Positions 1 to 6,265 of a stretch of 6,333 nucleotides of DNA are shown here, piece by piece. Source of the stretch: Gammaproteobacteria bacterium (GTDB taxonomy: Bacteria > Pseudomonadota > Gammaproteobacteria > UBA12402); contig JANQHY010000047.1 of assembly GCA_028282395.1 (NCBI GenBank), positions 1-6,333 on the forward strand, read 5' to 3'. Each line of letters starts with the position of its first letter. Within the stretch, counting starts at the first letter, position 1. Below the pieces are notes generated by a model. The model was not told where the DNA came from. It searched no databases and saw nothing but the letters and a program-made list of their open reading frames with translations. A program made the position numbers and the translations under genes.

Positions 1-1176
1 GAAGAGCCGCCAGCACATGTAAAATTCCTTCTCGCCACCACCGATCCACAAAAATTACCTATTACGGTATTATCGCGCTGTTTACAGTTTAACCTCACTG
101 CACTCGCACCATCAGTGATTGAAAAACGCTTGGCAGAAATTCTTAAGCAGGAAAATATCCCCTTTGCCGAAGCCGCACTCCCCCCTCTGGCACAAGCAGC
201 AAATGGCAGTCTGCGTGATGCACTGAGCCTACTGGATCAAGCAATCGCTTTCGGTGATGGCAAGATCGATCAAAACGACGTGGCCTTAATGCTGGGGACA
301 GTTGAACAACACTATCTTGAAACGTTGCTCAATGCGCTCGCCGCAAATGACGGTACAGCATTGATGACAACTATTGAACAAATGGCGCAACAGGCAGTTG
401 ACTTCAAACAGGCGCTCGAAGCGTTGTTATCATTACTACACCGTCTAGCCATGGCACAAGTGGTACCACAAGCGCTGCCTGACTCCGCGACAACAACCCT
501 TGACCCACAACAGTTTAGTAAAGCCGATATTCAACTCTACTACCAGATTGCGTTAATTGGAAAACGTGACCTCCCTTACGCTACCGATGCTAAATCGGGC
601 TTTGAGATGGTGATGTTGCGAATGCTTGCTTTTCAACCTGACCACTACCAGGCCCAACCGCAACGCCAACAAACAGCAACAGCACCACAACAACGGCCAC
701 GCACAACGACTCGTCCGGTTGCTACAACACCACCACCTTCAGCACCACCAGCAGAAACAGTCCATCCAGAACAGGGCCAAGGCGGTAATGACAAAAAAGA
801 GTGGGCAACTATGGTAGCAGAAATGAAATTGCAAGGGTTAAGTCGCGCGCTGATTAAACATACTACCCTGCATGCCATCAGTGCAGAAACCGTTGTACTG
901 CATCTAGCTCCAGAGCATCAATCATTGTTAAGTCCGCTCCAGAAAAATCAGATTGAACAGGCATTAAAACAGTATTTAGGTCGCGCGATAAAACTGACCA
1001 TTGAAATAGTCGTGCCTAAAAAGGATACGCCGGCAGTACAACAACAGCAGCAGAATGAGCAACGTAGAAATAATGCGCAACAGGCAATAGAGAATGATGC
1101 TACTGTGACACAATTAATGACGACTTTTGATGCCACCGTTGAAAATATTACACCAGTCGAAGAGGAGAAATCATAA
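1..1176 (+). CDS. dnaX: DNA polymerase III subunit tau/gamma (DnaX), 5'-truncated by window edge
   Basis: The frame is open from base 1, so the gene starts upstream of the window; 391 residues are visible. DnaX is the ATPase of the polymerase III clamp loader, and its tau form also links polymerase and DnaB helicase. The fragment enters in the AAA+ core: the sensor-1 stretch LATTDPQK is at visible residues 11-18, the SRC arginine finger (R26) follows, and the sensor-2 motif GSLRDAL is at 69-75. The collar domain covers about 80-205, with IQLYYQ and YATD matching E. coli DnaX. A Pro/Gln/Thr-rich linker spans about 210-264 and is much shorter than in E. coli. The last ~125 residues, from EWATMV at 267, match tau domain V, the polymerase-binding part, and include a five-glutamine tract (1039-1053). 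I infer a full length of about 530 residues, against 643 in E. coli. An A6G run at 793-799 could allow slippage to a gamma-like product (see findings). Identification is firm. Confidence 0.96.
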   Translation, partial: EEPPAHVKFLLATTDPQKLPITVLSRCLQFNLTALAPSVIEKRLAEILKQENIPFAEAALPPLAQAANGSLRDALSLLDQAIAFGDGKIDQNDVALMLGTVEQHYLETLLNALAANDGTALMTTIEQMAQQAVDFKQALEALLSLLHRLAMAQVVPQALPDSATTTLDPQQFSKADIQLYYQIALIGKRDLPYATDAKSGFEMVMLRMLAFQPDHYQAQPQRQQTATAPQQRPRTTTRPVATTPPPSAPPAETVHPEQGQGGNDKKEWATMVAEMKLQGLSRALIKHTTLHAISAETVVLHLAPEHQSLLSPLQKNQIEQALKQYLGRAIKLTIEIVVPKKDTPAVQQQQQNEQRRNNAQQAIENDATVTQLMTTFDATVENITPVEEEKS

Positions 1177-1270
1177 CCTGTTTTGATAAGCAAGTTTGTT
1201 AACCCCTGATTGGAAGTTGGACCATCATATAACTTGCCAAAACATACAGATAAGACGCCTTCATATTCAT
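1177..1270 (-). pseudogene. Decayed 5' end of a small GIY-YIG nuclease-family gene
   Basis: Read on the minus strand from ATG at 1270 (or 1264), the translation begins MNMKASYLYVLAS. This is the typical opening of small stand-alone GIY-YIG proteins (YhbQ/UPF0213-like), whose usual pattern is MK..YVYILASKRNGTLYIGVTNDLIKR. After the Ser codon the frame breaks. Allowing single-base shifts, bases 1223-1200 still resemble codons for G-x-L-x-I-G-V, with the YIG tyrosine lost. Bases 1199-1176 then read TNLLIKTG, matching the VTNDLIKR part. The similarity stops at the dnaX stop codon, so the rest of the gene is absent. Family members are about 85-100 residues long, and only the first ~30 are traceable here. 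This rests on recalled family consensus, not on a search. Chance similarity is possible, but agreement over both blocks in the right order makes it less likely. Confidence 0.5.
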
Positions 1271-1295
1271 GCCTTTAAATTTATTAATTTCTGGA

Positions 1296-1328
1296 CCCCG
1301 CGGGAAGACGTGAGTCGTTGCTGCGGGG
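1296..1328. repeat. GC-rich imperfect hairpin, possible dispersed palindromic repeat unit
   Basis: CCCCGC at 1296-1301 pairs perfectly with GCGGGG at 1323-1328. Inside, GACG (1307-1310) can pair with CGTT (1316-1319), with one G-U pair, around a 5-base loop. The block stands out from AT-rich surroundings. No T tract follows, so an intrinsic terminator is unlikely. Short GC-rich palindromes beside small GIY-YIG genes are common in many proteobacterial genomes as dispersed intergenic repeats; assigning this one to such a family is inference from a single copy. Confidence 0.4.
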
Positions 1329-1462
1329 CAACCTAAGTGGCTGCCGTACGACGATGGGTATTGAACAATTTTAGACGCGGAAGTTTTTGGTTGCAAAACG
1401 ACAGTTTTAAAGCATGGCAAAAAAACATTACTTCATTTAAAGTAGAATGCAAAACAGAATGC

Positions 1463-1487
1463 TATATTTATGCTAGTATTTTTTAAT
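1463..1487 (+). promoter_or_regulatory. Possible promoter -10 region for the hypothetical gene
   Basis: Two candidate -10 elements lie 55-70 bases before the GTG start: TATATT (1463-1468, five of six matches to TATAAT) and an extended form TGC-TAGTAT (1471-1479). Neither has a good -35 element at 16-18 bases. The DNA here is AT-rich, so such matches arise easily by chance. Confidence 0.2.
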
Positions 1488-1517
1488 ACAAATTAGCTTT
1501 TAATGATTTAGTACCAA

Positions 1518-1523
1518 AGAGGA
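1518..1523 (+). promoter_or_regulatory. Ribosome binding site supporting the GTG start at 1534
   Basis: AGAGGA lies 10 bases before GTG 1534. No site of similar strength precedes the next in-frame ATG at 1561 (only AGAGA at 1552-1556). This tips the choice toward the GTG start, though the spacing is slightly long. Confidence 0.4.
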
Positions 1524-1533
1524 TGGCTCGATA

Positions 1534-2238
1534 GTGTTAGCAAAACTTGTCAGAGAACGTATGGAATTCGACATAATCCTGTCGAATCTACATAAATGCC
1601 ATGCACCAATAAATTCTATTCTTGCAAGAAAAACCTATTGCAAGAATGTAAAAGAAGGCATAGATCAATTCACAATTGCTTATAGACGATTGGATACTAT
1701 TATTAAAAATAATGGTCGTGTAGGACTTCAAATAAACCCACAAGTTAAAAAGCATGCTAAATTTATTTTGACTGAGCTCGATCAATTAAATGTCTATTAC
1801 TGTATTGAAAACATTCATTTATTAACTCATATGCTATTTACTACCACCCTAGCCATCTTGAACCCGAATATTGATTACAGCGAACAGTTGAACCCCATTG
1901 CTGATAAAGTCATTGGCCATCCTGCTCCACAATTAAAGAAAATAGGTTACTGCCTAAGAATTTTACTCGGTGTTTTAGCAATCGGCGCAGGTGTTACACT
2001 TGGTTTCTTTACCGCTGGCCTTGGTTTTGCTCCCTGTTTTTTCGCCACACAATTCGGCTTCATCTCATTTTTCCAAGGGATAGGGGGACTATACGGCTGG
2101 CGACAACGCGGGCTATCAAAAGCCATTGCCAATACAACAAATGCGCTTGAAAATAGCCGTCCAGTTCAACCGAAAAATACTCGCATACGCGGTAGTATAG
2201 ATAAGGAAGTAGAAAAATCTATTTCAGCAAAACCCTGA
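1534..2238 (+). CDS. Hypothetical protein with C-terminal membrane hairpin; effector-like
   Basis: I do not recognise a named family for this 234-residue protein. Residues 1-135 are mostly polar and predicted helical, with no signal peptide. Two hydrophobic segments follow, at about 141-163 and 165-188, separated only by a Gly-rich turn (TAGLGFAP), so they form a tight hairpin. After it come a basic segment (GWRQRGLSKAI, 188-198) and a charged, probably disordered tail containing KEVEK at 224-228. Soluble N-terminus, membrane hairpin and short charged tail is a layout shared with many Legionella and Coxiella Dot/Icm substrates, and the Gly-rich hairpin followed by a GLSKA-type motif feels familiar from them. 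That is pattern memory, not proof. The gene is visibly more AT-rich than dnaX or the glycolytic genes, which suggests a separate origin. It stands alone, 357 bases after dnaX and 234 before pgk. The start is GTG 1534 by RBS position; ATG 1561 (residue 10) is the alternative. That it is a real gene is likely; its function is unknown. Confidence 0.75.
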   Translation: MLAKLVRERMEFDIILSNLHKCHAPINSILARKTYCKNVKEGIDQFTIAYRRLDTIIKNNGRVGLQINPQVKKHAKFILTELDQLNVYYCIENIHLLTHMLFTTTLAILNPNIDYSEQLNPIADKVIGHPAPQLKKIGYCLRILLGVLAIGAGVTLGFFTAGLGFAPCFFATQFGFISFFQGIGGLYGWRQRGLSKAIANTTNALENSRPVQPKNTRIRGSIDKEVEKSISAKP

Positions 2239-2472
2239 ATTATTGGCCATAGTGTACATATAACAATAACTACAGAAGGTTGGGCAGTCTCCAAATTAAA
2301 GCAATTCCACTATTTTTTACCCCAGAACAGCGAATAGTAGTTGCAAACTCCCACGCCTAAGGTTACTTTAATGCCAAGAGGCACTCAAACGATTCGTACA
2401 GTAGACTCAGAATGGGCTATGATGCGTCATTATAGCGTGTTAAGATGATTTTTCTTCAAGATAGGGGGAGAA
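2239..2472. other. Spacer and leader region upstream of pgk
   Basis: This 234-base spacer has no confident gene. It contains an imperfect stem-loop (GCAA 2301-2304 and ACTATT 2309-2314 pairing with AATAGT 2333-2338 and TTGC 2341-2344). It is not followed by a T tract, so it is a poor terminator candidate. A 25-codon open frame (2371-2448) has an AAGG eight bases before its ATG. A candidate pgk promoter overlaps that frame. No remnant of gap or tkt, the usual upstream partners of pgk, can be read here. Confidence 0.6.
2395..2423 (+). promoter_or_regulatory. Candidate promoter for the pgk-pyk-fba-glmS cluster
   Basis: TATGAT at 2418-2423 matches the sigma-70 -10 consensus at five of six positions and lies about 50 bases before the pgk ATG. 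Seventeen bases upstream is CGTACA (2395-2400), which matches only the ACA half of TTGACA, so the -35 is weak. This is the best -10 match I see in the spacer; no transcript evidence exists here. Confidence 0.35.
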
Positions 2473-3666
2473 ATGAACATAATTAAGATGCAAGATGTTG
2501 AATTAAAGAATAAACGTGTAGTTATTCGCGAAGACTTTAATGTACCAATTAAAGAGGGAGAGATTACGAGTGATACACGTATTGTTGCGGCACTACCCAC
2601 TATTAAAATGGCCCTCAAGGCTAATGCTGCCGTAATTCTTCTGTCTCACCTTGGTCGCCCTGCTGCTGGCCATATCGATGAAGATTTCTCGCTCGAGCCG
2701 GTTGCACTAAGATTATCTGAACTACTGGGCCAAGAGGTAAAACTGATCACTAACTGGCTTGATGGGATTGATATTAAACCCGGTGAAGTCGTACTCTGTG
2801 AAAATACCCGTTTTCATGATGGTGAAAAACAAAACGGTGACGCTTTAGCTAAAGCTTTCGCGAGTTTAGGTGATGTTTATGTGATGGATGCTTTTGCCAC
2901 AGCACACCGCGCCGAAGCTTCTACCTGTGGTGTGGCTAAATTCGCTCCAGTCGCTTGTGCTGGCCCACTACTGGTTGCTGAGCTTACCGCATTAGAAAAA
3001 GGCTTAAATAACCCTAAAGCGCCGATCGTTGCCATTGTCGGTGGCTCAAAGGTATCAACGAAACTAAAGGTGCTCGATTCACTACTCAAAAAAGTTGATA
3101 CATTGATTGTTGGTGGCGGCATTGCTAACACTTTTATTGCTGCTGAAGGCCATTCTGTTGGTGGTTCACTCTGTGGGCCTGACTTTCTCGATGAAGCAGC
3201 GCGCCTACTCGAGGAGGCTCAAACCGAGAATAAATTGATCCCAATCCCCACTGATGTGGTTGTAGCAGAGCGTTGTGCTGAAGATATCCCTGCTTATACA
3301 CAGCCGGTTACCGATATCTCTGAAGATGAAAAAATTCTCGATATCGGACCAGAAACAGCAAAATTGTTAGCGGATAAAATCAGCGCGGCACAAACTATCT
3401 TCTGGAACGGTCCGGTTGGTGCTTTTGAGGTTGCTGCCTTCAGCAAAGGAACCGAAACCATTGCCAAAGCGATCGCTAAAAGTAAAGCATTCTCTATTGC
3501 TGGTGGCGGCGATACACTCGCAGCCATTGAGAAATATGGAATTGCCAAGAACATTTCTTATATCTCAACCGGTGGCGGAGCGTTTCTTGCCTATCTCGAA
3601 GGTAGCGAATTACCCGCGATTAAAGCGCTAGAAGAGCACGCGGAAAAAAATAGTAATAAGGAGTAA
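2473..3666 (+). CDS. pgk: Phosphoglycerate kinase
   Basis: This cytosolic enzyme transfers phosphate between 1,3-bisphosphoglycerate and ADP, the first ATP-forming step of glycolysis, reversible in gluconeogenesis. At 397 residues it is a normal bacterial length. The N-terminal signature [11 protein letters not shown] (15-25) carries the substrate-binding D21 and N23. R36, HLGRP (59-63), the ENTRF arginine R113 and DAFATAHR (139-146) complete the basic 3-phosphoglycerate site. GGSKVSTK (190-197) opens the nucleotide-binding domain; NGPVG (312-316), GGGDT (344-348) and GGGA (367-370) bind ATP and the phosphate. No key residue is missing. The start at ATG 2473 gives MNIIKM, aligning with the E. 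coli MSVIKM start. A G-rich site (AGGGGGAG, 2463-2470) sits just upstream. The last codons overlap the ribosome binding site of pyk, which begins four bases after the stop. The usual upstream gap is not adjacent. Confidence 0.98.
   Translation: MNIIKMQDVELKNKRVVIREDFNVPIKEGEITSDTRIVAALPTIKMALKANAAVILLSHLGRPAAGHIDEDFSLEPVALRLSELLGQEVKLITNWLDGIDIKPGEVVLCENTRFHDGEKQNGDALAKAFASLGDVYVMDAFATAHRAEASTCGVAKFAPVACAGPLLVAELTALEKGLNNPKAPIVAIVGGSKVSTKLKVLDSLLKKVDTLIVGGGIANTFIAAEGHSVGGSLCGPDFLDEAARLLEEAQTENKLIPIPTDVVVAERCAEDIPAYTQPVTDISEDEKILDIGPETAKLLADKISAAQTIFWNGPVGAFEVAAFSKGTETIAKAIAKSKAFSIAGGGDTLAAIEKYGIAKNISYISTGGGAFLAYLEGSELPAIKALEEHAEKNSNKE
3658..3663 (+). promoter_or_regulatory. Ribosome binding site that selects a TTG start for pyk
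   Basis: AAGGAG lies within the last pgk codons. It is 7 bases from TTG 3671, an ideal distance, but 13 from ATG 3677 and 22 from ATG 3686. This favours the TTG start and implies translational coupling to pgk. Confidence 0.6.
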
Positions 3667-3670
3667 ACCT

Positions 3671-5146
3671 TTGGTTATGACCTGGATGGACAAAAAATGG
3701 CACCGACGCACAAAAATCGTTGTCACACTAGGCCCATCACTAGATAATGATGAGGCATTAGATCAAGTGATGGCAGCTGGAGCGAATGTGTTTCGCGCCA
3801 ACTTTTCCCATGGCAGTGCTGAAGAGCATCAACGGCGTATTGCGGCGGTGAGAGCTGCTGCTGAGCGAGTAGGGCGTGAGGTAGCTATTTTTGCTGACCT
3901 GCAGGGGCCGAAAATTCGTATTGCGCGCTTTAAAAACGGTAAAGTGACACTAGAGCCTGGCGCAACATTTATTCTCGATGCTGAATTAGCAGAGGATGAG
4001 GGCGATGAAACTCGCGTTGGCATTACTTACCCACAGCTGGTGAATGATGTTGGCAACGGCGACAAACTTCTGCTCGATGATGGTCGTTTGGTTTTTAGTG
4101 TTGAGAAAATCGTTGATAATACGATTGTCTGTCAAGTAGAAGTTGGCGGAGAACTCTCTAATAACAAAGGAATTAATCGCAAAGGTGGTGGACTATCTGC
4201 TGAAGCATTAACCGAGAAAGACAAAGCCGATATGAAAGTGGCAATTGCCAACGAAGTCGATTACATTGCCATCTCTTTTCCCCGTAGTGCTGCCGATATA
4301 CAGTATGCTCGCCAACTTATTACTGAAGCTGGTGGTCACGGAGGGATTATTGCTAAAATCGAACGAGCTGAAGCGATTACCGCACTGGATGAGATTATTA
4401 AAGCTTCCGATGCCGTGATGGTTGCGCGTGGTGATCTTGGCGTCGAAATCGGCGATGCTGAACTCCCTGGCGTACAGAAACAGATTATCGATAAGTGTCG
4501 CGCCTTTGACAAACCGGTTATTACTGCTACACAAATGATGGAATCGATGATTCATAACACTATTCCAACTCGTGCAGAGGTGTTCGATGTTGCTAATGCT
4601 GTTCTTGATATTACCGATGCGGTGATGTTATCTGCAGAGACAGCCACCGGCGACCACCCCGCACGCGTAGTAGAAGCAATGTCAACGATCTGCCGTGGTG
4701 CCGAGAAACAGCCGGACACTAAAGTATCAGGGCATCGTGTTGAGTGCTATTTTCAGCATCCTGATGAAGCCGTTGCCATGGCAACGGTTTATGTTGCCAA
4801 CCATTTAGATGTGAAAGCGATTATCTCAATTACTGAAAGCGGTCAGACACCTCTGCGAATGTCGCGCATTCGTACTGATATTCCTATTTTTGCTTTAACC
4901 TGCCATATCCGTACAGCAAGAAAGGTTTGCCTATACCGCGACGTCTATCCATTCTATTTCGATATGGCAGAAGCCGCTGCCGCAGCAGAAGTTTCTGGTC
5001 GTGAGGTTGACCGCGCTGCCATTGCCGTGTTAAAAAAGGCAAAAATTGTCGAGGATGGTGACTGGGTACTGCTAACGAAGGGCATCCGACAAACGAAAGG
5101 GAAAACCAATACCCTGAAAATTTACCGTGTTGGCTATGAGCAGTAA
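3671..5146 (+). CDS. pyk: Pyruvate kinase, PykA (type II) form
   Basis: Converts phosphoenolpyruvate and ADP to pyruvate and ATP, the last step of glycolysis; normally a cytosolic tetramer. The length, 491 residues, is normal. Read from the TTG start, the A domain shows RTKIVVTLGP (13-22), R42 and NFSHG (44-48), and DLQGPKIR (76-83). The lid-like B domain spans about 84-182 and includes LLLDDGR (133-139). The catalytic lysine K229 and metal ligand E231 are in AKIERAEA, metal ligand D255 is in ARGDLGVEI, and TATQMMESM (285-293) holds the active-site threonine T287. The C domain runs from about 360 to the end. SNNKGIN and GGGLSAEALTEKDKAD match E. coli PykA rather than PykF, suggesting the PykA class; allosteric behaviour cannot be read off. 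The start is probably TTG 3671, by its position relative to AAGGAG; ATG 3677 or 3686 would remove only 2 or 5 residues before the conserved region. It is the second gene of the probable operon. Confidence 0.97.
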   Translation: MVMTWMDKKWHRRTKIVVTLGPSLDNDEALDQVMAAGANVFRANFSHGSAEEHQRRIAAVRAAAERVGREVAIFADLQGPKIRIARFKNGKVTLEPGATFILDAELAEDEGDETRVGITYPQLVNDVGNGDKLLLDDGRLVFSVEKIVDNTIVCQVEVGGELSNNKGINRKGGGLSAEALTEKDKADMKVAIANEVDYIAISFPRSAADIQYARQLITEAGGHGGIIAKIERAEAITALDEIIKASDAVMVARGDLGVEIGDAELPGVQKQIIDKCRAFDKPVITATQMMESMIHNTIPTRAEVFDVANAVLDITDAVMLSAETATGDHPARVVEAMSTICRGAEKQPDTKVSGHRVECYFQHPDEAVAMATVYVANHLDVKAIISITESGQTPLRMSRIRTDIPIFALTCHIRTARKVCLYRDVYPFYFDMAEAAAAAEVSGREVDRAAIAVLKKAKIVEDGDWVLLTKGIRQTKGKTNTLKIYRVGYEQ

Positions 5147-5183
5147 CAACGAATAACGTTAATTTATATATGAGGTAACAATT

Positions 5184-6254
5184 ATGGGGCTAATTACAAT
5201 GCGACAACTGCTGGATCACGCAGCGGAAAATGGCTATGGCGTACCGGCATTTAACATCAATAACTCGGAGCAGGTACGTGCTATCATGGAAGCAGCTGAT
5301 GAAACGAACAGTCCCGTCATTATCCAGGCCTCTGCCGGCGCACGCAAATACGCCGGGGCTGCTTTTCTCAAGTACCTGGCACTCGCAGCAAAAGAGGAGT
5401 GGCCACATATTCCACTCTGTGTTCACCAGGATCATGGCGCCTCACCTGAGGTCTGCCTACGTTCGATCCAGCTCGGCTTCAGTTCCGTTATGATGGATGG
5501 CTCACTGGAGGAGGATATGAAAACACCCGCGAGTTATGAATATAATGTTGCTACCACGCAACGTGCGGTAATAGCTGCCCACGCCTGTGGTGTATCGGTA
5601 GAAGGTGAACTCGGTTGTCTTGGCTCACTAGAAAGTATGCGAGCAGGAAAAGAGGATGGCTCAGGGGCAGAGGGAGAATTAACCAAAGATCAGCTACTAA
5701 CCGATCCAGAACAGGCGGCTGACTTTGTCAAACAAACGCATGTTGATGCCTTAGCAATTGCTATTGGTACTAGCCATGGCGCTTACAAATTTACTCGACC
5801 ACCGACAGGGGAGGTATTAGCAATCGATCGCATTAAAGCGATCCATGCAAGAATCCCAACCACCCATCTGGTCATGCATGGTTCTTCATCCGTACCGCAG
5901 GAATGGTTAAAAATCGTTAACGATTACGGTGGCGATCTCGGTGAAACTTATGGTGTGCCGGTTGAAGAGATCCAAGAGGGCATTAAACACGGTGTGCGTA
6001 AAGTCAACATTGATACTGACTTACGCTTAGCCTCAACTGGTGCAATTCGCCGTTTTATGAAAGAGCGCCCAAAAGAGTTTGACCCACGTAAATATCTTGG
6101 TCCCGCCAAAGATGCAATGAAATCGATCTGTATTGAACGCTACCAGGCATTTGGTACGGCTGGCCAAGCAGGAAAAATTGGAAAAATTTACTCATTGGAA
6201 GAGATGGAGGCACGTTACCGGTCTGGTGAGCTTGACCCTAACATTAAAGGCTAG
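5184..6254 (+). CDS. fba: Class II fructose-1,6-bisphosphate aldolase (Calvin-cycle subtype)
   Basis: A zinc-dependent aldolase that interconverts fructose-1,6-bisphosphate and dihydroxyacetone phosphate plus glyceraldehyde-3-phosphate. The 356 residues have the family motifs in order: [10 protein letters not shown] (18-27); HQDHG (81-85), with catalytic D83 and zinc ligand H84; MMDGS (103-107); VEGELGCLG (139-147); GTSHGAYKF (195-203), with zinc ligand H198; HGSSS (232-236), with zinc ligand H232; and VNIDTD in the phosphate and substrate site. Length, N-terminus ([15 protein letters not shown]) and motif spacing fit the subtype named after the Calvin cycle, which many non-autotrophic gammaproteobacteria also use for glycolysis. 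No carbon-fixation genes are seen here. The start at ATG 5184 is supported by GAGG at 5172-5175, eight bases upstream. It lies 37 bases after pyk, and its stop codon overlaps the glmS ribosome binding site. Confidence 0.97.
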   Translation: MGLITMRQLLDHAAENGYGVPAFNINNSEQVRAIMEAADETNSPVIIQASAGARKYAGAAFLKYLALAAKEEWPHIPLCVHQDHGASPEVCLRSIQLGFSSVMMDGSLEEDMKTPASYEYNVATTQRAVIAAHACGVSVEGELGCLGSLESMRAGKEDGSGAEGELTKDQLLTDPEQAADFVKQTHVDALAIAIGTSHGAYKFTRPPTGEVLAIDRIKAIHARIPTTHLVMHGSSSVPQEWLKIVNDYGGDLGETYGVPVEEIQEGIKHGVRKVNIDTDLRLASTGAIRRFMKERPKEFDPRKYLGPAKDAMKSICIERYQAFGTAGQAGKIGKIYSLEEMEARYRSGELDPNIKG

Positions 6255-6259
6255 GAGGT
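6253..6259 (+). promoter_or_regulatory. Strong ribosome binding site for glmS overlapping the fba stop
   Basis: AGGAGGT is a near-perfect Shine-Dalgarno match. It begins inside the fba TAG codon and has a 6-7 base gap to ATG 6266. With only 11 bases between the genes there is no room for a separate promoter or a glmS-type leader ribozyme, so co-transcription with fba is likely. Confidence 0.75.
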
Positions 6260-6265
6260 TAAGCA

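Larger units (their letters stand above)
1177..1533. other. Gene-poor, AT-rich spacer between dnaX and the hypothetical gene
   Basis: This 357-base stretch has no intact gene that I can support. From left to right it holds a decayed minus-strand GIY-YIG nuclease start (1177-1270), a GC-rich hairpin (1296-1328) in otherwise AT-rich DNA, and an AT-rich tail with a short direct repeat and possible promoter elements (1444-1504). A 73-codon minus-strand frame (1420 down to 1199) runs through the hairpin and the nuclease remnant. I read it as leftover sequence rather than a gene. No clear intrinsic terminator follows dnaX: there is no stem ending in a T tract in the first 100 bases. Confidence 0.7.

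Noticed and set aside
626..817. 63-codon His/Gln-rich plus-strand frame inside dnaX
   Set aside because: It is the +1 frame of the repetitive CAA/CAC-rich linker of DnaX; the low-complexity translation comes from that codon bias and dnaX itself is clear here.
1296..1328. Hairpin as an intrinsic terminator for dnaX
   Set aside because: The stem is GC-rich but is not followed by a T tract on the plus strand, and it lies about 120 bases past the stop codon.
1199..1420. 73-codon minus-strand frame as an intact gene
   Set aside because: Its first half crosses a GC-rich hairpin without protein-like features and its last part is the broken start of a GIY-YIG frame, so it is better explained as a pseudogene plus repeat.
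1483..1504. Two TTAAT elements resembling a PmrA-type box upstream of the hypothetical gene
   Set aside because: They are 17 bases start to start, not the roughly 11 expected for the tandem PmrA site, and TTAAT is frequent in such AT-rich DNA.
4208..4555. 115-codon minus-strand frame within pyk
   Set aside because: It lies wholly inside the catalytic core of pyruvate kinase, has no recognisable motif, and is an antisense shadow.
5184..6254. Aldolase as evidence of a Calvin cycle
   Set aside because: The subtype name reflects where it was first grouped; the neighbours are glycolytic and no rubisco or phosphoribulokinase gene is present in the window.
6255..6265. glmS ribozyme or other leader control of glmS
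   Set aside because: The gap to fba is only 11 bases and is filled by the ribosome binding site; that ribozyme is typical of Gram-positive bacteria and needs far more space.
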